64,000 nucleotides of DNA from Aquilaria yunnanensis (Eukaryota > Streptophyta > Magnoliopsida > Malvales > Thymelaeaceae), in assembly GCA_039654915.1 (NCBI GenBank), contig CM077600.1, forward strand, positions 37,494,492-37,558,491, written 5' to 3'. A program made the translations under genes and the position numbers. Below are positions 20,451 to 32,044 of this stretch, in pieces; position 1 is the first letter of the stretch, and the number at the start of each line of letters is the position of its first letter. Below the pieces are notes generated by a model. The model saw only the letters and a list, made by a program, of their open reading frames with translations, searched no databases and had not been told where the DNA came from.

Positions 20451-20878
20451 AAACTGTCTCGTGCCACGGTAAAACGTACCATAGAGCAATTCTTCAGAAA
20501 TCTCTATGGAGGGTCTGGCTGAATAACAATGCCACGTACCAGGATTAAACCTTGTTTTCAAATGATTTAAAGAAAGATTAGTTACTGGGCTACCTCGGAA
20601 CCCATTTGGTGTGACCAACAAGCTGACACTGGAGAAAAATCTATATTTTTAGAATTTGGTAAATGTCATTTATGATCCTTAACCTTATTGCATCGTTCTA
20701 AATGGGTCCCTAACCTTCATTTTGTCCTATTAAAGTCCCCAACCTCCTTATTTATGTCTCAATCGTAGTCCTTCCGTCATTTTCATGGTTAACTTTGACA
20801 GAATTTTTATGAAAAATGTCAACATTGATCTTATATTTTTTTATTCTCACTCAAATAACCCTCAAGTTAATAAATTTA

Positions 20879-22418
20879 GGCCAAACTATACATTTAGCCC
20901 CTGAACTTACCCAACTCGAGTAAGTTGGTCCACAACTCAGTACTCAGTAAATATAAGCCCCTAAACTTTGATAAACTTTGAAAAACTATACGAGTTAGTC
21001 CATTAGCTCAGCCATATTGATGGAAAAATTACAAATGCCCTCTTGATCTCTTTTATTATGGCACATGAAATACTCTTAGTTTAAAATCATTCAAATAAAT
21101 TATCTCCTTTACCTAGGGATGAAAGTTCGGGTTGTAAGATCAGATTTGGGTCGAAACCCGATTTTTATAGCGTGTCCCTAACCCTATCCTGACCATATTC
21201 TAGTCATAACCCAAACTGACCCTAAATCCTACTGTTTTATTTTGTGACGTTCCGATTGATTTCCGTCGATATTTATTTTTTAGCAAATGTGCCTTGAATC
21301 ATGAGAATAAATTATTGCAATAATAGTAGAAACGATCTAGAAAGGGACTCGTAGTCCGCTGTAGGTCAAGCAAATATGTATTGATCAATCAAATATACAT
21401 ATTTGCTACAGTACTAATATTATAAATAAAAGAAGTAGTAAATAAAAATTATGAGTGATTTTTAAAAATTAATTAATGATTAATTCGAAGCATTGAAAAA
21501 TTGATTTGGTAAATATAAAATATCTGACATAAAATCAAAGACCTGATATTTTTAATAGGCTAAGGGAAAGTTTGATCCTGCCCCATTTCTTATTTACTAA
21601 ATTCAAGATATTTAAAAAGCAAGAATTAATTATTCTTTATGTAATTATTTTTTATGTCGGGTCTTTGATTTTATATCACATATTTTATATTTAAATATCT
21701 TGAATTTACTAAATAAGAAATGGAGCAGGATCAAACTTTCCCTTGGCGTATTAAAAATGTTGGGTCTTTTGATTTTATGTCACATATTTTATATTTACCA
21801 AAACAATTTTTCAATGCTTTGAATTAATCATTAATTAATTTTTAGAAATCACTCATAATTTTTATTTATTACTTCTTTTATTTATAATATTAATACTATA
21901 ACAAATATGTATATTTGATTGACCCATACATATTTACTTCACCTACAGTAGACTACGAGCCCTCTTTTAATTTGTTTCTACAACACTATTATTGTAATAA
22001 TTTATTTTAACGATTCTAGGTACATTTGCCAAAAAAAAAAATTGATGGAAATCAATCAAAATATCACAAAATAAATTAGTAGGATTTAGAGTTTGACTAT
22101 AATAAGGTCGGGATAGGGTTAGGGACATACTATAAAAATTGAGTTTCAACCCAAACTCGATCTTACAACCCGAAGTTTCATCCATAGGTAAAGAAGATAG
22201 TTTATTTGAATGATTTTAAACTAAGAGTACTTCATGTGTCGTAATAAAAGAGATCAAGAGGAATTTTGTAATTTTCCCATCAATATGGCTGAACTAATGG
22301 ACTAACTTGCATAGTTTTTCAAAGTTCAGGGACTTATATTTACTGAGTACTGAGTACTGAGTTATGGACCAACTTGCGCGAGCTGGGTAAGTTCAGGGGC
22401 CAAATGTATAGTTTGACC
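20879..22418. mobile_element. 1540 bp foldback transposon nested in the Mutator-like element
   Basis: Nearly the whole element is a palindrome. The left half, starting GGCCAAACTATACATTTAGC, is matched by the reverse complement of the right half, starting GGTCAAACTATACATTTGGC, for about 750 bp with small indels, up to a centre near 21645. A perfect 9 bp duplication ATAAATTTA flanks it (20870-20878 and 22419-22427), indicating transposition by a Mutator-like enzyme. It interrupts the left terminal repeat of the outer element. No coding sequence. Confidence 0.9.
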
Positions 22419-22769
22419 ATAAATTTATCACGACAACCATCATCTCCCTCTTTCTTCCTCCTTCACCATCTCCAGTCACCACATCCCCACACATTAACAA
22501 CTGATTCAAGCAAATCAGTAGATCAAGGCGACGAAGATGAGGTGAATCAGAGGCGACGGACGGAGGGGATAGGGGCGAGGTGAATTGGAGGCGACCGAGA
22601 TTGGGTGTTGGATTTGGTGCATGATTAAAGAAAATTGGTAGATCAAGGCGATGAACGAAGGGTATAGAGATGAGGCAAATCAGAGGTGAGGAAGATGAGG
22701 TGACGAACGAAGGCAACGGAGACGATGTGAATTGGAGGAGACAGGGTGATGAGGCCAGGTACAGCTAAG

Positions 22770-23065
22770 CCAGGCAGCGAAGGAAGGTCGAAGACAAAGG
22801 CAGAGAAGGAAGCCAAGCGGCGAAAGAAGGTCGAAGACAGGGGCGGAGAAGGAAGTTGGGTCAGGTGGCGACGAAGGTCGAAGGCAGGGGCGGAGATGGA
22901 AGCCGGGCCAGGCAACGACGAAGGCCGAAGGCAAGGGTGAAGAAGGAAGTCGGGCCAGGCAACGACGAAGGCCGAAGGCAGGGGTGAAGATGGAAGCTGG
23001 GCCAAGCGGCGATGAAGCCTGAAGGCAAGGGCGGAGATGGAAGCCGGATCAGGCGGTGACGAAGG
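22770..23065. repeat. GC-rich degenerate tandem repeat inside the Mutator-like element
   Basis: Words such as GGCCGAAGGCAGGGG, GGAGATGGAAGCCGGGCC and GCAACGACGAAGG recur with a period near 57-60 bp, about five units. Pro/Leu/Ser-rich frames opposite this array (for example 22643-23095 minus) follow the repeat period and are unlikely to be genes. Confidence 0.7.
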
Positions 23066-23357
23066 CCAAAGATGGGGAAGAAGGCTGAGATGCATGTGGG
23101 TATGGCATAGATGATGGTTGTAGTGAGAAATTTATTAGTTTGAGGGTTATTTGAGTGAGAATAAAAAAATGTAAGACCAATATTGGCATTTGTCACAAAA
23201 ATTCTGTCAAAGTTAGCCATAAAAATGATGGAAGGACTACGATTGATACATAAATAGGGAGGTTAGGGACTTTAATAGGATAAAATGAAGGTTAGGGACC
23301 TGTTTAGGATGATACGATAAGATTAGGGACATAAATGGAATTTACCCTTTTGGAATT

Positions 23358-24862
23358 AGAGGAACAGTTTAAATGTAAAATGCCCGAACCCGCTTAATGA
23401 AATGCGATGGTTCCAACCTCGATCGAAAGGCGAGCCGGCTCAAGTTTTCCAACCGGTTTTTCCCCTGGATATTTGCTGTATGATTATTTTCAATTTTATT
23501 ATTTTTTATTCAGAATAAATAACGTTTAAAGAGTTAATATTTTATTTATTTAATAATCAATTAAATAAAATAATCACATGATTTTTTCATAAAATAACTA
23601 ACTTTTCACTATTTTTTTTCCATACCTAACTTAAACAAAGGAAATTTAATAAAAAATACTGAATTTTTTAAAATATTTTAAAAAGCACTTTTTATGCTTC
23701 TTGAATTTTAAAATTCCAATTGATATAAAAGTTGAATGAAAAATCAACAAAATTAAGAATTCATTATTTAATCTCTCAATTCATTGATGCGAGTTTTTAA
23801 TTCAAAACAATGCTAATAAAGAATCTTAATTAATTTTTTTTATAAGTATTGCTGCATAAAAAAGAAATGAGTGTACTCTAACAAAATTTTTGTTTCTTAA
23901 TTTTCTGTACGCAATTGGATATAGTATTGATGCGAACACAACAAATTTTACCTATGAATACTAGCTCAAAATCAATAAATGAATTAAAAAATATAAGAAA
24001 AAAATGATGTGAAGTAGTCTTGACTCTTGGGATGGAGTGAACAAAATCTGTTTTGGTAATTATATATATAAAAGGGTATCTTAATTGGAATTGCCATGAC
24101 TTGGGCTCAACTAAGAAAAAGCGAAAAAAAAAGAACAAAGAAAAATTAGTGTTAATATTACTGCCATTATTTTCATTTTTTTGTTCATTTTCTCATTAAA
24201 AATAAACATTATTTTTATTTTTTTTGCTGATTTTTTTGTCTAGAACTAAATCAATGGAAAGTCAATAACTATTTAACTAATAATCACTTGAATATATATT
24301 TTAGAAAAGTAATTAATTTTCATAAATTTTTAACCATAAAACCAACGATGAAAAATAAAATTAATAATAAAACTTAAACTTTTTCTAAAAAATATTATAT
24401 ATATATATATATATATTAAAATTCTTCATGTGTAAAGTTTCAATTTCTGTGCAAATTGAGCATAAGGATTATATATGTCATTACTTGGAGTAATTTTTAA
24501 AAATCATCGTCAGGTATGGATGACATAAACTTGTCGCAGGACTTGACATTGTATTTTTCCCCGGGAAAAAGCAAAAAGAAGAAGAAGAAGAAGAAGAAGA
24601 TTAGTAGCAATGCCAATGCTAATGCAGCAAAGCACCAGTCCCGGAGACAAATCCGCCCCCTCCAATTCCAGACCAAAAAACACACGAGACCCAGAAACAG
24701 ACTCAAAAGCTGCGCCTGCGCCTGCGCTGCGACGTTACCTTGCACCAACTTGGGCCACTCCAAAATCTTTCTTCTTTCGTAATCGACTGCTCGCCCCTCT
24801 GATTCCTTCTGCCCTTCCTCCTTCCTTAGATCCAACGCCACATCCGTCGCTGCTCCGGAATT
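23358..24862. other. AT-rich intergenic region and transporter gene upstream region
   Basis: No gene or mobile element recognised from 23358 to about 24480. A short (TA)n run lies near 24395-24415. From about 24573 a (GAA)n tract precedes C-rich, pyrimidine-rich sequence, which is probably promoter or 5' UTR of the transporter at 24863. Confidence 0.45.
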
Positions 24863-27800
24863 ATGGAATGCAGTGTCTGCCACGCCAAAATTGAACCCGC
24901 CAAGACCATTTCTCGGGCCTACGATCGCCACCGGAGCAACGTCTCCTCCAAGACCCGAGCTCTCAATGTCCTTCTCGTCGGCGGCGACTGCGTCCTCGTC
25001 GGCTTGCAGCCTATTTTGGTTTACATGTCCAAAGTCGACGGCGGCTTCAAGTTCAGTCCCGTCTCTGTTAACTTCCTCACCGAGGTCACTAAAGTCTTCT
25101 TTGCCCTCCTCATGCTCTGCTTCGAGGCTCGCCGTCGCAGGAAGGCCGACCGATCTCTTCTCTCGCTCTCCGCTATTTCGCAGGCCGCCAGAAATAATAT
25201 GCTTCTCGCTGTTCCGGCTCTCCTTTACGCTATTAACAATTACTTGAAGTTCGTCATGCAGGTTCTTTTCTTTTTCTTTTTGTTGTTAAACTTTTTCCGT
25301 TAATGTACCCCATTCATTCGAGTTGTCTATTCCTGATTTTGGGATGTTCCTGTTTGCAGCTTTATTTTAATCCCGCAACAGTGAAGATGCTGAGCAATTT
25401 GAAGGTATTTTCTAGTTTTAGGTTTTAATAATGGGTGGCTTCAGTCTCTGATGTAGCATTTGCAAATGCAGGTTTTAGTGATTGCTATACTGTTAAAGAT
25501 CATCATGAAACGACGGTTTTCGATAATTCAGGTCAGTTTGCATGAATAGAGAATAGTTAGTCATATGTGGACTGGGATGACTGATAGCTTACGAGAAATC
25601 AGTAATTTCTGACAGTGGGAGGCTCTAGCTCTGTTGCTCATTGGAATTAGTGTAAATCAGTTGCGGTCTCTACCTGAGGGTACATCTGCATTGGGTGTTC
25701 CAGTCGCTACAGCTGCTTACTTGTATACACTGGTTTTTGTAAGCAAATACTCCTTGTCATGATTTCTCACTATTTAGTTGACAAGCGAGCATTCTGTTCC
25801 GTAGGCGACCTAAATGATACAGAGAAGCAAGCATGCAAAGTACGGTGTTCTTTTGATGGCTTGTTTCTTATTCATCTTTATAATGAATATTCATGTTTAG
25901 CCTTTAGTTTGTCTGGAATTTGAATCCATGCATTTTAGTTTGAGTTTGCTAGAGAATCTGTATTCTGTACTCTGAGGCTAAACAAGTATGCAAAACTGAC
26001 TAATTGGTGAGGACATTTTCAAGTATTTCATAAGAACACCTGAATTCTTATTTTTGTCACATTATGGATGATAACAACAGTATTTACTTCTGTTTTGTGT
26101 TTGGTTGGGTATCCAAATGTAGCTGTTTGGTGCTGGGAATTTTCTATTGGGTTTTCATATGGTATGGTGCCCCGCCTCCACACAAACCCACCAGACCAAA
26201 ACAGCCAAAAACACTTTGCCAGCATTTTTGTGCTGACAGATGTGATGTACCTATATGTTTCTAAAGAATGAGGATTTGCTTTAGTGTGGTTTTATTAAAT
26301 AATCTTACATTTTGAAGATCATTCCTCAAGTGGTTAGTACTATTTGTGTGTAAATAGGTATGATCTCATTCATTTTATTGAGCCATAATTGTCGTGAACA
26401 TCAGAACATGTTTGTTGGATAAAGTGGTTTTTCCTTTAATCTGCGTAAGTGTTCTATGATCAGGGAATTTTCCTTTTGGGAGTTATTGAATTTCTAGTCT
26501 GAAAGAGGTTGTAACATTTCTAAATATAGCTTCTGTTATTCGTTCTGGTCATCCTTTTTGTTTTCAGCCACTTAAAGCTCTGAAAATGATTGCGACTGAT
26601 TTACTGACATTGATTCAGGTCTCTGTTCCATCAATGGCTTCAGTTTTCAATGAATATGCATTGAAGAGTCAATTTGAGACAAGCATTTATCATCAGGTGG
26701 GTTTGTATTTCTTTTATACACACTGTAAGGGTTAGCATTGCCATCCTTGTCCTGGCACTACAGAATTACACAGGATAATTTGACCTAGGATTTGTTCTGT
26801 CTTGATTCTGAAATCTTCATACTGATGAAAATGGTTCTGGTCTTTATTATCGGTTAAGAAACTAATCTCCTGGGTTGTTGCATCTATTGTGGAAATACAT
26901 GTGCCAATGCAAAATGAGTGGCAGCCAGTGAAATGGGGCACTAATATTTGTTCAGTTTAAGATTGTGAAATCTTTAAATGGATGAGTTCTGATAGCTTAC
27001 GTTAATCAGCTATTCTGCCTTGTTTGCAGAACGCTAGGTTAATAAGTTATTTTGGCTGTCTTAAGGTTATTAGGATTTAGGAATTGTTTGAGCATTGATT
27101 TCTTTCTATTGATTTACTATCAGCTTTGCAGAACCTGTTTTTGTATGGATATGGGGCTATATTCAACTTCATAGCTATACTTGGTAATGCAGCTTTCAAA
27201 GGTAAAGTATCAACTTGAGACTTAGAATTACACTTATACGAGATGAACTTATTGTTTATCTTTAGATTTCTGTGCAACTAATTCTTTATAGTTAGTTTCT
27301 GTGCTTGATTATCTTTAAAATCTACAGTATTACCTAAGACCTTTGCATGGGTGTTGTGAGTTTCGATCGATGTTAGGAATGTCATTTGCACTTAAAGTTG
27401 CCTGGCTGTAAGTCTTGGTTTTCTATGCACTGGCTTATGTCTACTCTGTGACAACTTAGATAATAGAATTGAAAATTTGTAATGTCAGCTTAATTTTATC
27501 AGTTGTTTGAAACAAAGGATGGACTGAAGGTCTGGAGGGAAAACAAAGAATTTTAATGTCTGTTGATTTTGGTCGAATCAATTAATGCATTTGAGGGAAG
27601 AGCAGGGTGTAAGAGTTTACTTGTGCTGTAATATAAGAAAGGAATACTTGCTTTAAAGTTGAGAAGAAAGGGTGATGCATCATGTGGAATTTTGCTTTCT
27701 CTGAACATTGAGATTTGAGAGGACAGCATAACTGAAGAATCACTGACATTGTGAAGTACTGTGGTTTTGCTATCCAAAAACAGGGTTTCCGAGAGAGAAG

Positions 27801-30800
27801 TTTCTTGATGGTGAAAGAAATTGGAAGCAGCTTTTATGTTGACAAATAACATATAGGGGTTAGTCTTGCTAGAATGCCAATAGCACATGCTAAAAGCTGT
27901 ACTAAGTTCTCTTAGCTGGAAAACTATAGAGTACAAGACATCTGATATGTTTGCTGTTGGGGTTTTAAAGGGGGACGACTGGAAGAGTTATATTTTTATT
28001 TTATTTTATTTGGTGGAGTGGAGTTCTCGTAAGAGATTCCTTATCTTGGATTCACAAACTGTGTATGTTTATCCAATTGTTATGTTGGTTTTCTCCAACA
28101 TTTTCTGATTGGTAATAGTGGAATTTTCATGGTAAATTTGGAAATTATGTAGCTGAAGATAATAATTGCTGGACTTAATTTTTAGAGTGAATATTGGTGG
28201 ACTTGTAGAATTTCGTTCGATGTCTACTCAATTCCTGTTTTGTGATGCTTTTAGGTCCTAGTAGCTTGGATATCTTACAAGGACATTCAAAGGCAACCAT
28301 GCTTTTGATATGCAACAATGCAGCACAAGGGATTTTATCATCATTTTTCTTCAAATATGCAGGTATTCCTGTCACTAAAGAACCTCAAGTTTGAAACTTG
28401 TTTACCAACAGCATGATCAAAGTTCAGTTTTATGCCGTCTGTATAATTTAGGTTGGGTTTGCAACTCCCACTTGAAAAACCTCAAAAGGAAAAAGGAGAA
28501 AGAATGAAGTAGAGGACCAACTTTCTAGTTGACAGTTGATTGTGACTGCACAGTGAGCCCAACACAAAACAATCACATCACCTTTTATTGACTGAACAAA
28601 AACATTTCCCAATGTGTTATACTTTCTGCACATCCTTCATCTTGTTGGCAGAACTCTGTATCTGCCTTGAACATTTCTAGATTTGATTCACATTCATATT
28701 TAAGTGTCAGACATATTGCTTTTCTCTATTTAGCAAGATTATTTTCCTGCCTTTATGTTCTAGTCTAATTGGAACTTTCTTGTTTTGCAGACACAATTTT
28801 GAAAAAGTACTCCTCAGCCATTGCCACAATTTTTACGGGAATAGCTTCTGCTGCTCTATTCGGTCATACCCTGACAATAAATTTTGTTTTGGGAATCTCA
28901 ATCGTGATTATATCTATGCATCAGGTAATTCTTTTTAGGGAAGATGCAGCTCAGATTACCTTTTCTTTGTTTCTTTGTTTCTTTTTTTTCCCCCCACATT
29001 CCCTGTGCCAGGGTGAGGGAAAAACGGCAGTCTCCCGAACCTTGAATATTATATCTTTGCTTCCTCACTTGCACTAAGGACCGAGAAATTGGCTTGCAAT
29101 GATTTTTTTGTGCATTTTTCCTCTCCAGTTCTTTTCACCACTTTCAAAGGTTAAGGATGAAGCAGAATCTGGTAAATTGGAACTTGTCAATGACGCGAAC
29201 AGAGACAGGTAGGCAACCCTCCTATTTTTATGACTATACCTAAAAGTTTAATCATATCATCTGGCATCCGTAAAAGGTTGTAAGTTTGAGCAAGTTCATG
29301 ATCTTTGAATGAAAAAGACAGTGCAGGTGACCTTGGGGTTGCTTTCGTCCTATACAGTAAAAGTTTTCTGCTTCAAAAGATAAGCTTGTATATGTGTAAT
29401 GATGTTCAGCAAAAACCAACAGTGGGTTGTCAATGGTTGGTGAGACTGCATGGTAGTAAAATGATTGTCAGATTTTCTTTTCATGCTTTTGATGCATCTC
29501 CATTAGATTTCAGTATACATAGCCATCTAGAAGAAAAATTATGCTTATATCGACTTCTGTAGGAGTAGGTAGGTCAAGGAGAGAAGCATCTTAACTTGCC
29601 TTTGAGTTGAAACCATTTGCAATTAATAATTTGATAGATTTGTTGTTGTAAAATTGCTACAAGAATTGTGTCAGAGAGCTTTGGCTTTAGAGCTTCTAGA
29701 AGAACTTGCCTCCAACTGAGTAGAAAGGAGACATGAGATTCATGTAGCTGATCCCAGTTAACTGAGATCAAGGCTTGATTGGTTAATTAATTTATAGGAT
29801 TGAGCCATGGGGATCAGCATATTATTATTTGTTGGTTGGTTTTCTTAACTGCTTTGACAGACTTGCTTTGTAGATGGTTTTTTTGCAGCTAATGTGTGTG
29901 TCCCTGTTGTCCAAGCTTCTTATTCATTTAGCTATTGTTTTCCTATTGCAAGAGTGTTTTTGTATTCAAAGCAGCATGAAGGGACCAAAGCCCATACATA
30001 GGAAATCATTCCCCTAAATGTGTCTAAGAATTTCATATAAGCTCTGCATCATGCAAAAATTGTTTCTGGTAACCAGAACCTGAGAGCTTCTTACTATTGT
30101 TTGATTTGGACGAAGGAGTCTCAACTCCATCAGAGGCTCTTCTGGTCCTCTCCCTTTATATACAACACCCCCCCCCCCCAAAAAAAAAAAAAAGGAAAAA
30201 AACAAAAAGGGATCATGGAAATACTTTGTCCCAATACCAGGAACACTCAAACCTGTACAAGCCAATATCTCCCTCGTGCTTGACATATATGTTAGAAAGT
30301 CAATAGATAGTCTGGAGAAGTAAGGCTATTTCTATTTATGTTTGATTTGCTTTCTAGTAGTATTCTTGGTTGCTCGAAGTGTAGACTAATGCTCTATGTT
30401 TGGCACTTGATCAGATCTTCAAATCATGTCTTCTACATGTTATGAGATCTAATGTTTCTTCCCATTCTGCTTCGCCAAATTGAAAGCATAAATAGAAATG
30501 ATCTTACTTTCCTAAATTATCTGTCAATTTTCTAACAATATTGTTTATGATTGCTTTATGATCTGGTCTTTGTATCTATTCACTTATGCTGCTACTCTAG
30601 CAATTCTATTGTATTATCCACAGATAAGGAGCTGAATTGTGTGTGTGGTTTTTTTTTTTGGCTGGGTTGGTTGGGTCTACTTTTAGCAGGTCTACAGATG
30701 CATCCCCCATAAATATTGCTGCTGGAGCAAATCAAGATGTAAGGATCTGTTTGCTGTTTTATATTTTCAGCACTTATTTTATAAAAAAACTGTGTTGAGC

Positions 30801-30906
30801 TGTTCTGGCTACAATGTCGTTTGCAATGATGTAAATGTAATTTATAACCTTTCTCCAGGCAAGTCATCGGGTTGAAGAAGAAAAGAGACCGCTTCTTCCA
30901 ATCTGA
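24863..30906 (+). CDS. Nucleotide-sugar transporter, CMP-sialic acid / UDP-sugar type
   Basis: Golgi/ER multi-span carrier of the NST family (CMP-sialic acid transporter-like group in plants; the true substrate there is unsettled). Eleven exons: 24863-25261, 25360-25404, 25472-25531, 25616-25738, 26619-26696, 27132-27201, 28255-28362, 28791-28924, 29129-29208, 30690-30738 and 30859-30906. They sum to 398 codons (397 aa plus TGA) with consistent phases and GT-AG introns throughout. The start [12 protein letters not shown] is the first Met of the open exon. Family signatures: [79 protein letters not shown]. About ten hydrophobic segments. The C-terminal tail is hydrophilic and ends [10 protein letters not shown]. 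Closest remembered homologues are the Arabidopsis CSTR2/CSTR3 group. Confidence 0.93.
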
Positions 30907-31697
30907 AGGTGTTGTAGGTAAGGAGTTCTTTTAGCTTTTCTTCTGACTGTCCCAATTGTGGTTGCTTTGCCCATTTAGTCTCTCATTGTTCAACCAAATG
31001 GCGCAATTGCATCAGTCCAACCTCAGCCTTGGCATTTTCTTTTTCAAGTACAGCATCACTTCCTAGTCCACTAGTCCACCATTCTCTCCGTCCTATAATA
31101 TGTCCCTTTTCCAATTTTTGTTCCCAATATATGCATTCCTTTTACATATTTAAGCATCCTCCTCCAAATGTATCCTCTCCACAATGTAAAGCCCATGAAT
31201 ATGTCGTTGTTGTAGTTCTGCTATTTAGCGATGGGTAACCCTGGAGGAACATACCTAATATGCTTATGTGGGACAGCATGCATAATTTTTATGAAAAAGG
31301 CCGAAGGGACCTGTATTCTGGGTTATAGGGAGTATTACTTTGTGGAATTCTATTTCTTTGTATGTTCATACAAGAGTGATTGTTATTCCCTTGTCAGTGG
31401 CTATAAAGTGCATTTGTTTAGCAAAAGCAAGATGTTCATGATAAAATCATGAAAAGAGTCTGGATTTGTCAATTAAGAAATCTAATGCGAAACTTGGAGT
31501 TATGGATATTATTGCCCAAAATTTCGATCAAGAAGCTACCGCACCTGGTGATTCTCAACTCTTAATTTCAAAAGAGGGGGAAATCTGAGGTCTCACTTTT
31601 TTCAGCTTGTGAGCATGATAATTTGCTTGCAGAAGGTGTCTTCCATTTTTCTTCTACTTGGGAGTTGGAGACCATTGAGATATGTTAGAAACTTAGA

Positions 31698-32044
31698 ACC
31701 AATTCGTTTTAACTTAAATCAACTGACTTATTTTTACTTTTACATCTTTTTTACCTGAAACCAATTTTATTTGAAAGCCAATGTTATGTAGATGCAATAA
31801 TCCATTTGAAAGTAAATTTTCATGATGTTGTTAAATTTTTATGAAATTTTCTTTTCTAAGTATTTAAACTAGAAAAATTCATAAAAATTTAGTAAGATTA
31901 TAAAAATTGTATTTTCAATGGATTATTGCAGCTACACAATATTGACTTTTAATTAAAATTAGTTTTGAGTAAAAAAAAGGTAAAAATAAAAATAAGTCAT
32001 TTTGTAGTTAATTGACTTAAGTTAATTGACTAAAGTAAATTGGG
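31698..32044. mobile_element. Foldback MITE, ~347 bp
   Basis: The left half (CCAATTCGTTTTAACTTAAA...CAACTGACTTATTTTTACTTTT...CAATAATCCATTTGAAA) is matched by the reverse complement of the right half (CCAATTTACTTTAG...TGACTTATTTTTATTTTTAC...CAATAATCCATTGAAAA). The arms extend almost to the centre near 31860. I did not find a clear target duplication, so the superfamily is open. Confidence 0.65.

Larger units (their letters stand above)
7919..20595. repeat. 12.7 kb inverted repeat: two head-to-head endogenous pararetrovirus copies
   Basis: Arm 7919-14106 is the reverse complement of arm 14408-20595. Paired positions always sum to 28514 at every landmark I tested (frame starts, stops, promoter, outer ends), so the 6188 bp arms have no net indel. 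The spacer 14107-14407 (301 bp) is single-copy viral sequence belonging to the right-hand copy. The arms differ only by scattered substitutions; I noted 18 amino-acid-level differences across both frames (three of them stops) plus several silent ones. Identity therefore looks above 99%, although I did not make a full count. Confidence 0.95.
14107..20656 (+). mobile_element. Endogenous pararetrovirus (Caulimoviridae, florendovirus-like), right copy
   Basis: Same virus reading rightward, linearised within the movement-protein gene. Order: movement-protein fragment (from 14107), capsid-protease-RT-RNase H frame, second frame, promoter (TATA at 19859), leader and a possible primer-binding site near 20435. 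After the arm ends at 20595, about 60 bp more reads in one frame (for example TGLPRNPFGVTNKLTLE), which may be the start of the movement-protein frame; this is tentative. A Mutator-like element abuts at 20657. Three nonsense codons disable the frames. Confidence 0.85.
20657..23347. mobile_element. Mutator-like element with ~240 bp terminal inverted repeats
   Basis: The left arm (TGGTAAATGTCATTTATG... TCCCTAACCTTCATTTTGTC...) and the right arm ending ...ATTTACCC are inverted copies. They share stretches such as GGTCCCTAACCTTCATTTT and ATTCTCACTCAAATAACCCT. The left arm is split by the nested element at 20879-22418 and resumes at 22428. The flanks TTTTAGAATT (20647-20656) and TTTTGGAATT (23348-23357) match at 9 of 10 positions, consistent with a MULE target duplication. 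No transposase is visible. The interior carries tandem repeats. Confidence 0.75.

Noticed and set aside
7919..20595. Palindrome as a pure assembly artefact
   Set aside because: The arms carry distinct substitutions, including three stops in one copy only, and the spacer is single-copy, so a simple duplicated-contig error is unlikely, although only long reads can exclude it.
7919..20656. LTR retrotransposon pair
   Set aside because: There is no integrase after RNase H, no long terminal repeats flank either copy, and a movement-protein fragment plus a promoter and leader located after the coding frames point to Caulimoviridae.
22393..23220. Pro/Leu-rich minus-strand frames
   Set aside because: They follow the tandem-repeat period of the Mutator-like element and overlap in several frames.
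24497..24931. 144-codon minus-strand frame opposite the transporter start
   Set aside because: Runs through a (GAA)n tract and is antisense to a well-supported exon.
27540..28250. Possible insertion in the long transporter intron
   Set aside because: Slightly different composition and a few short frames, but I found no inverted ends, target duplication or protein similarity.
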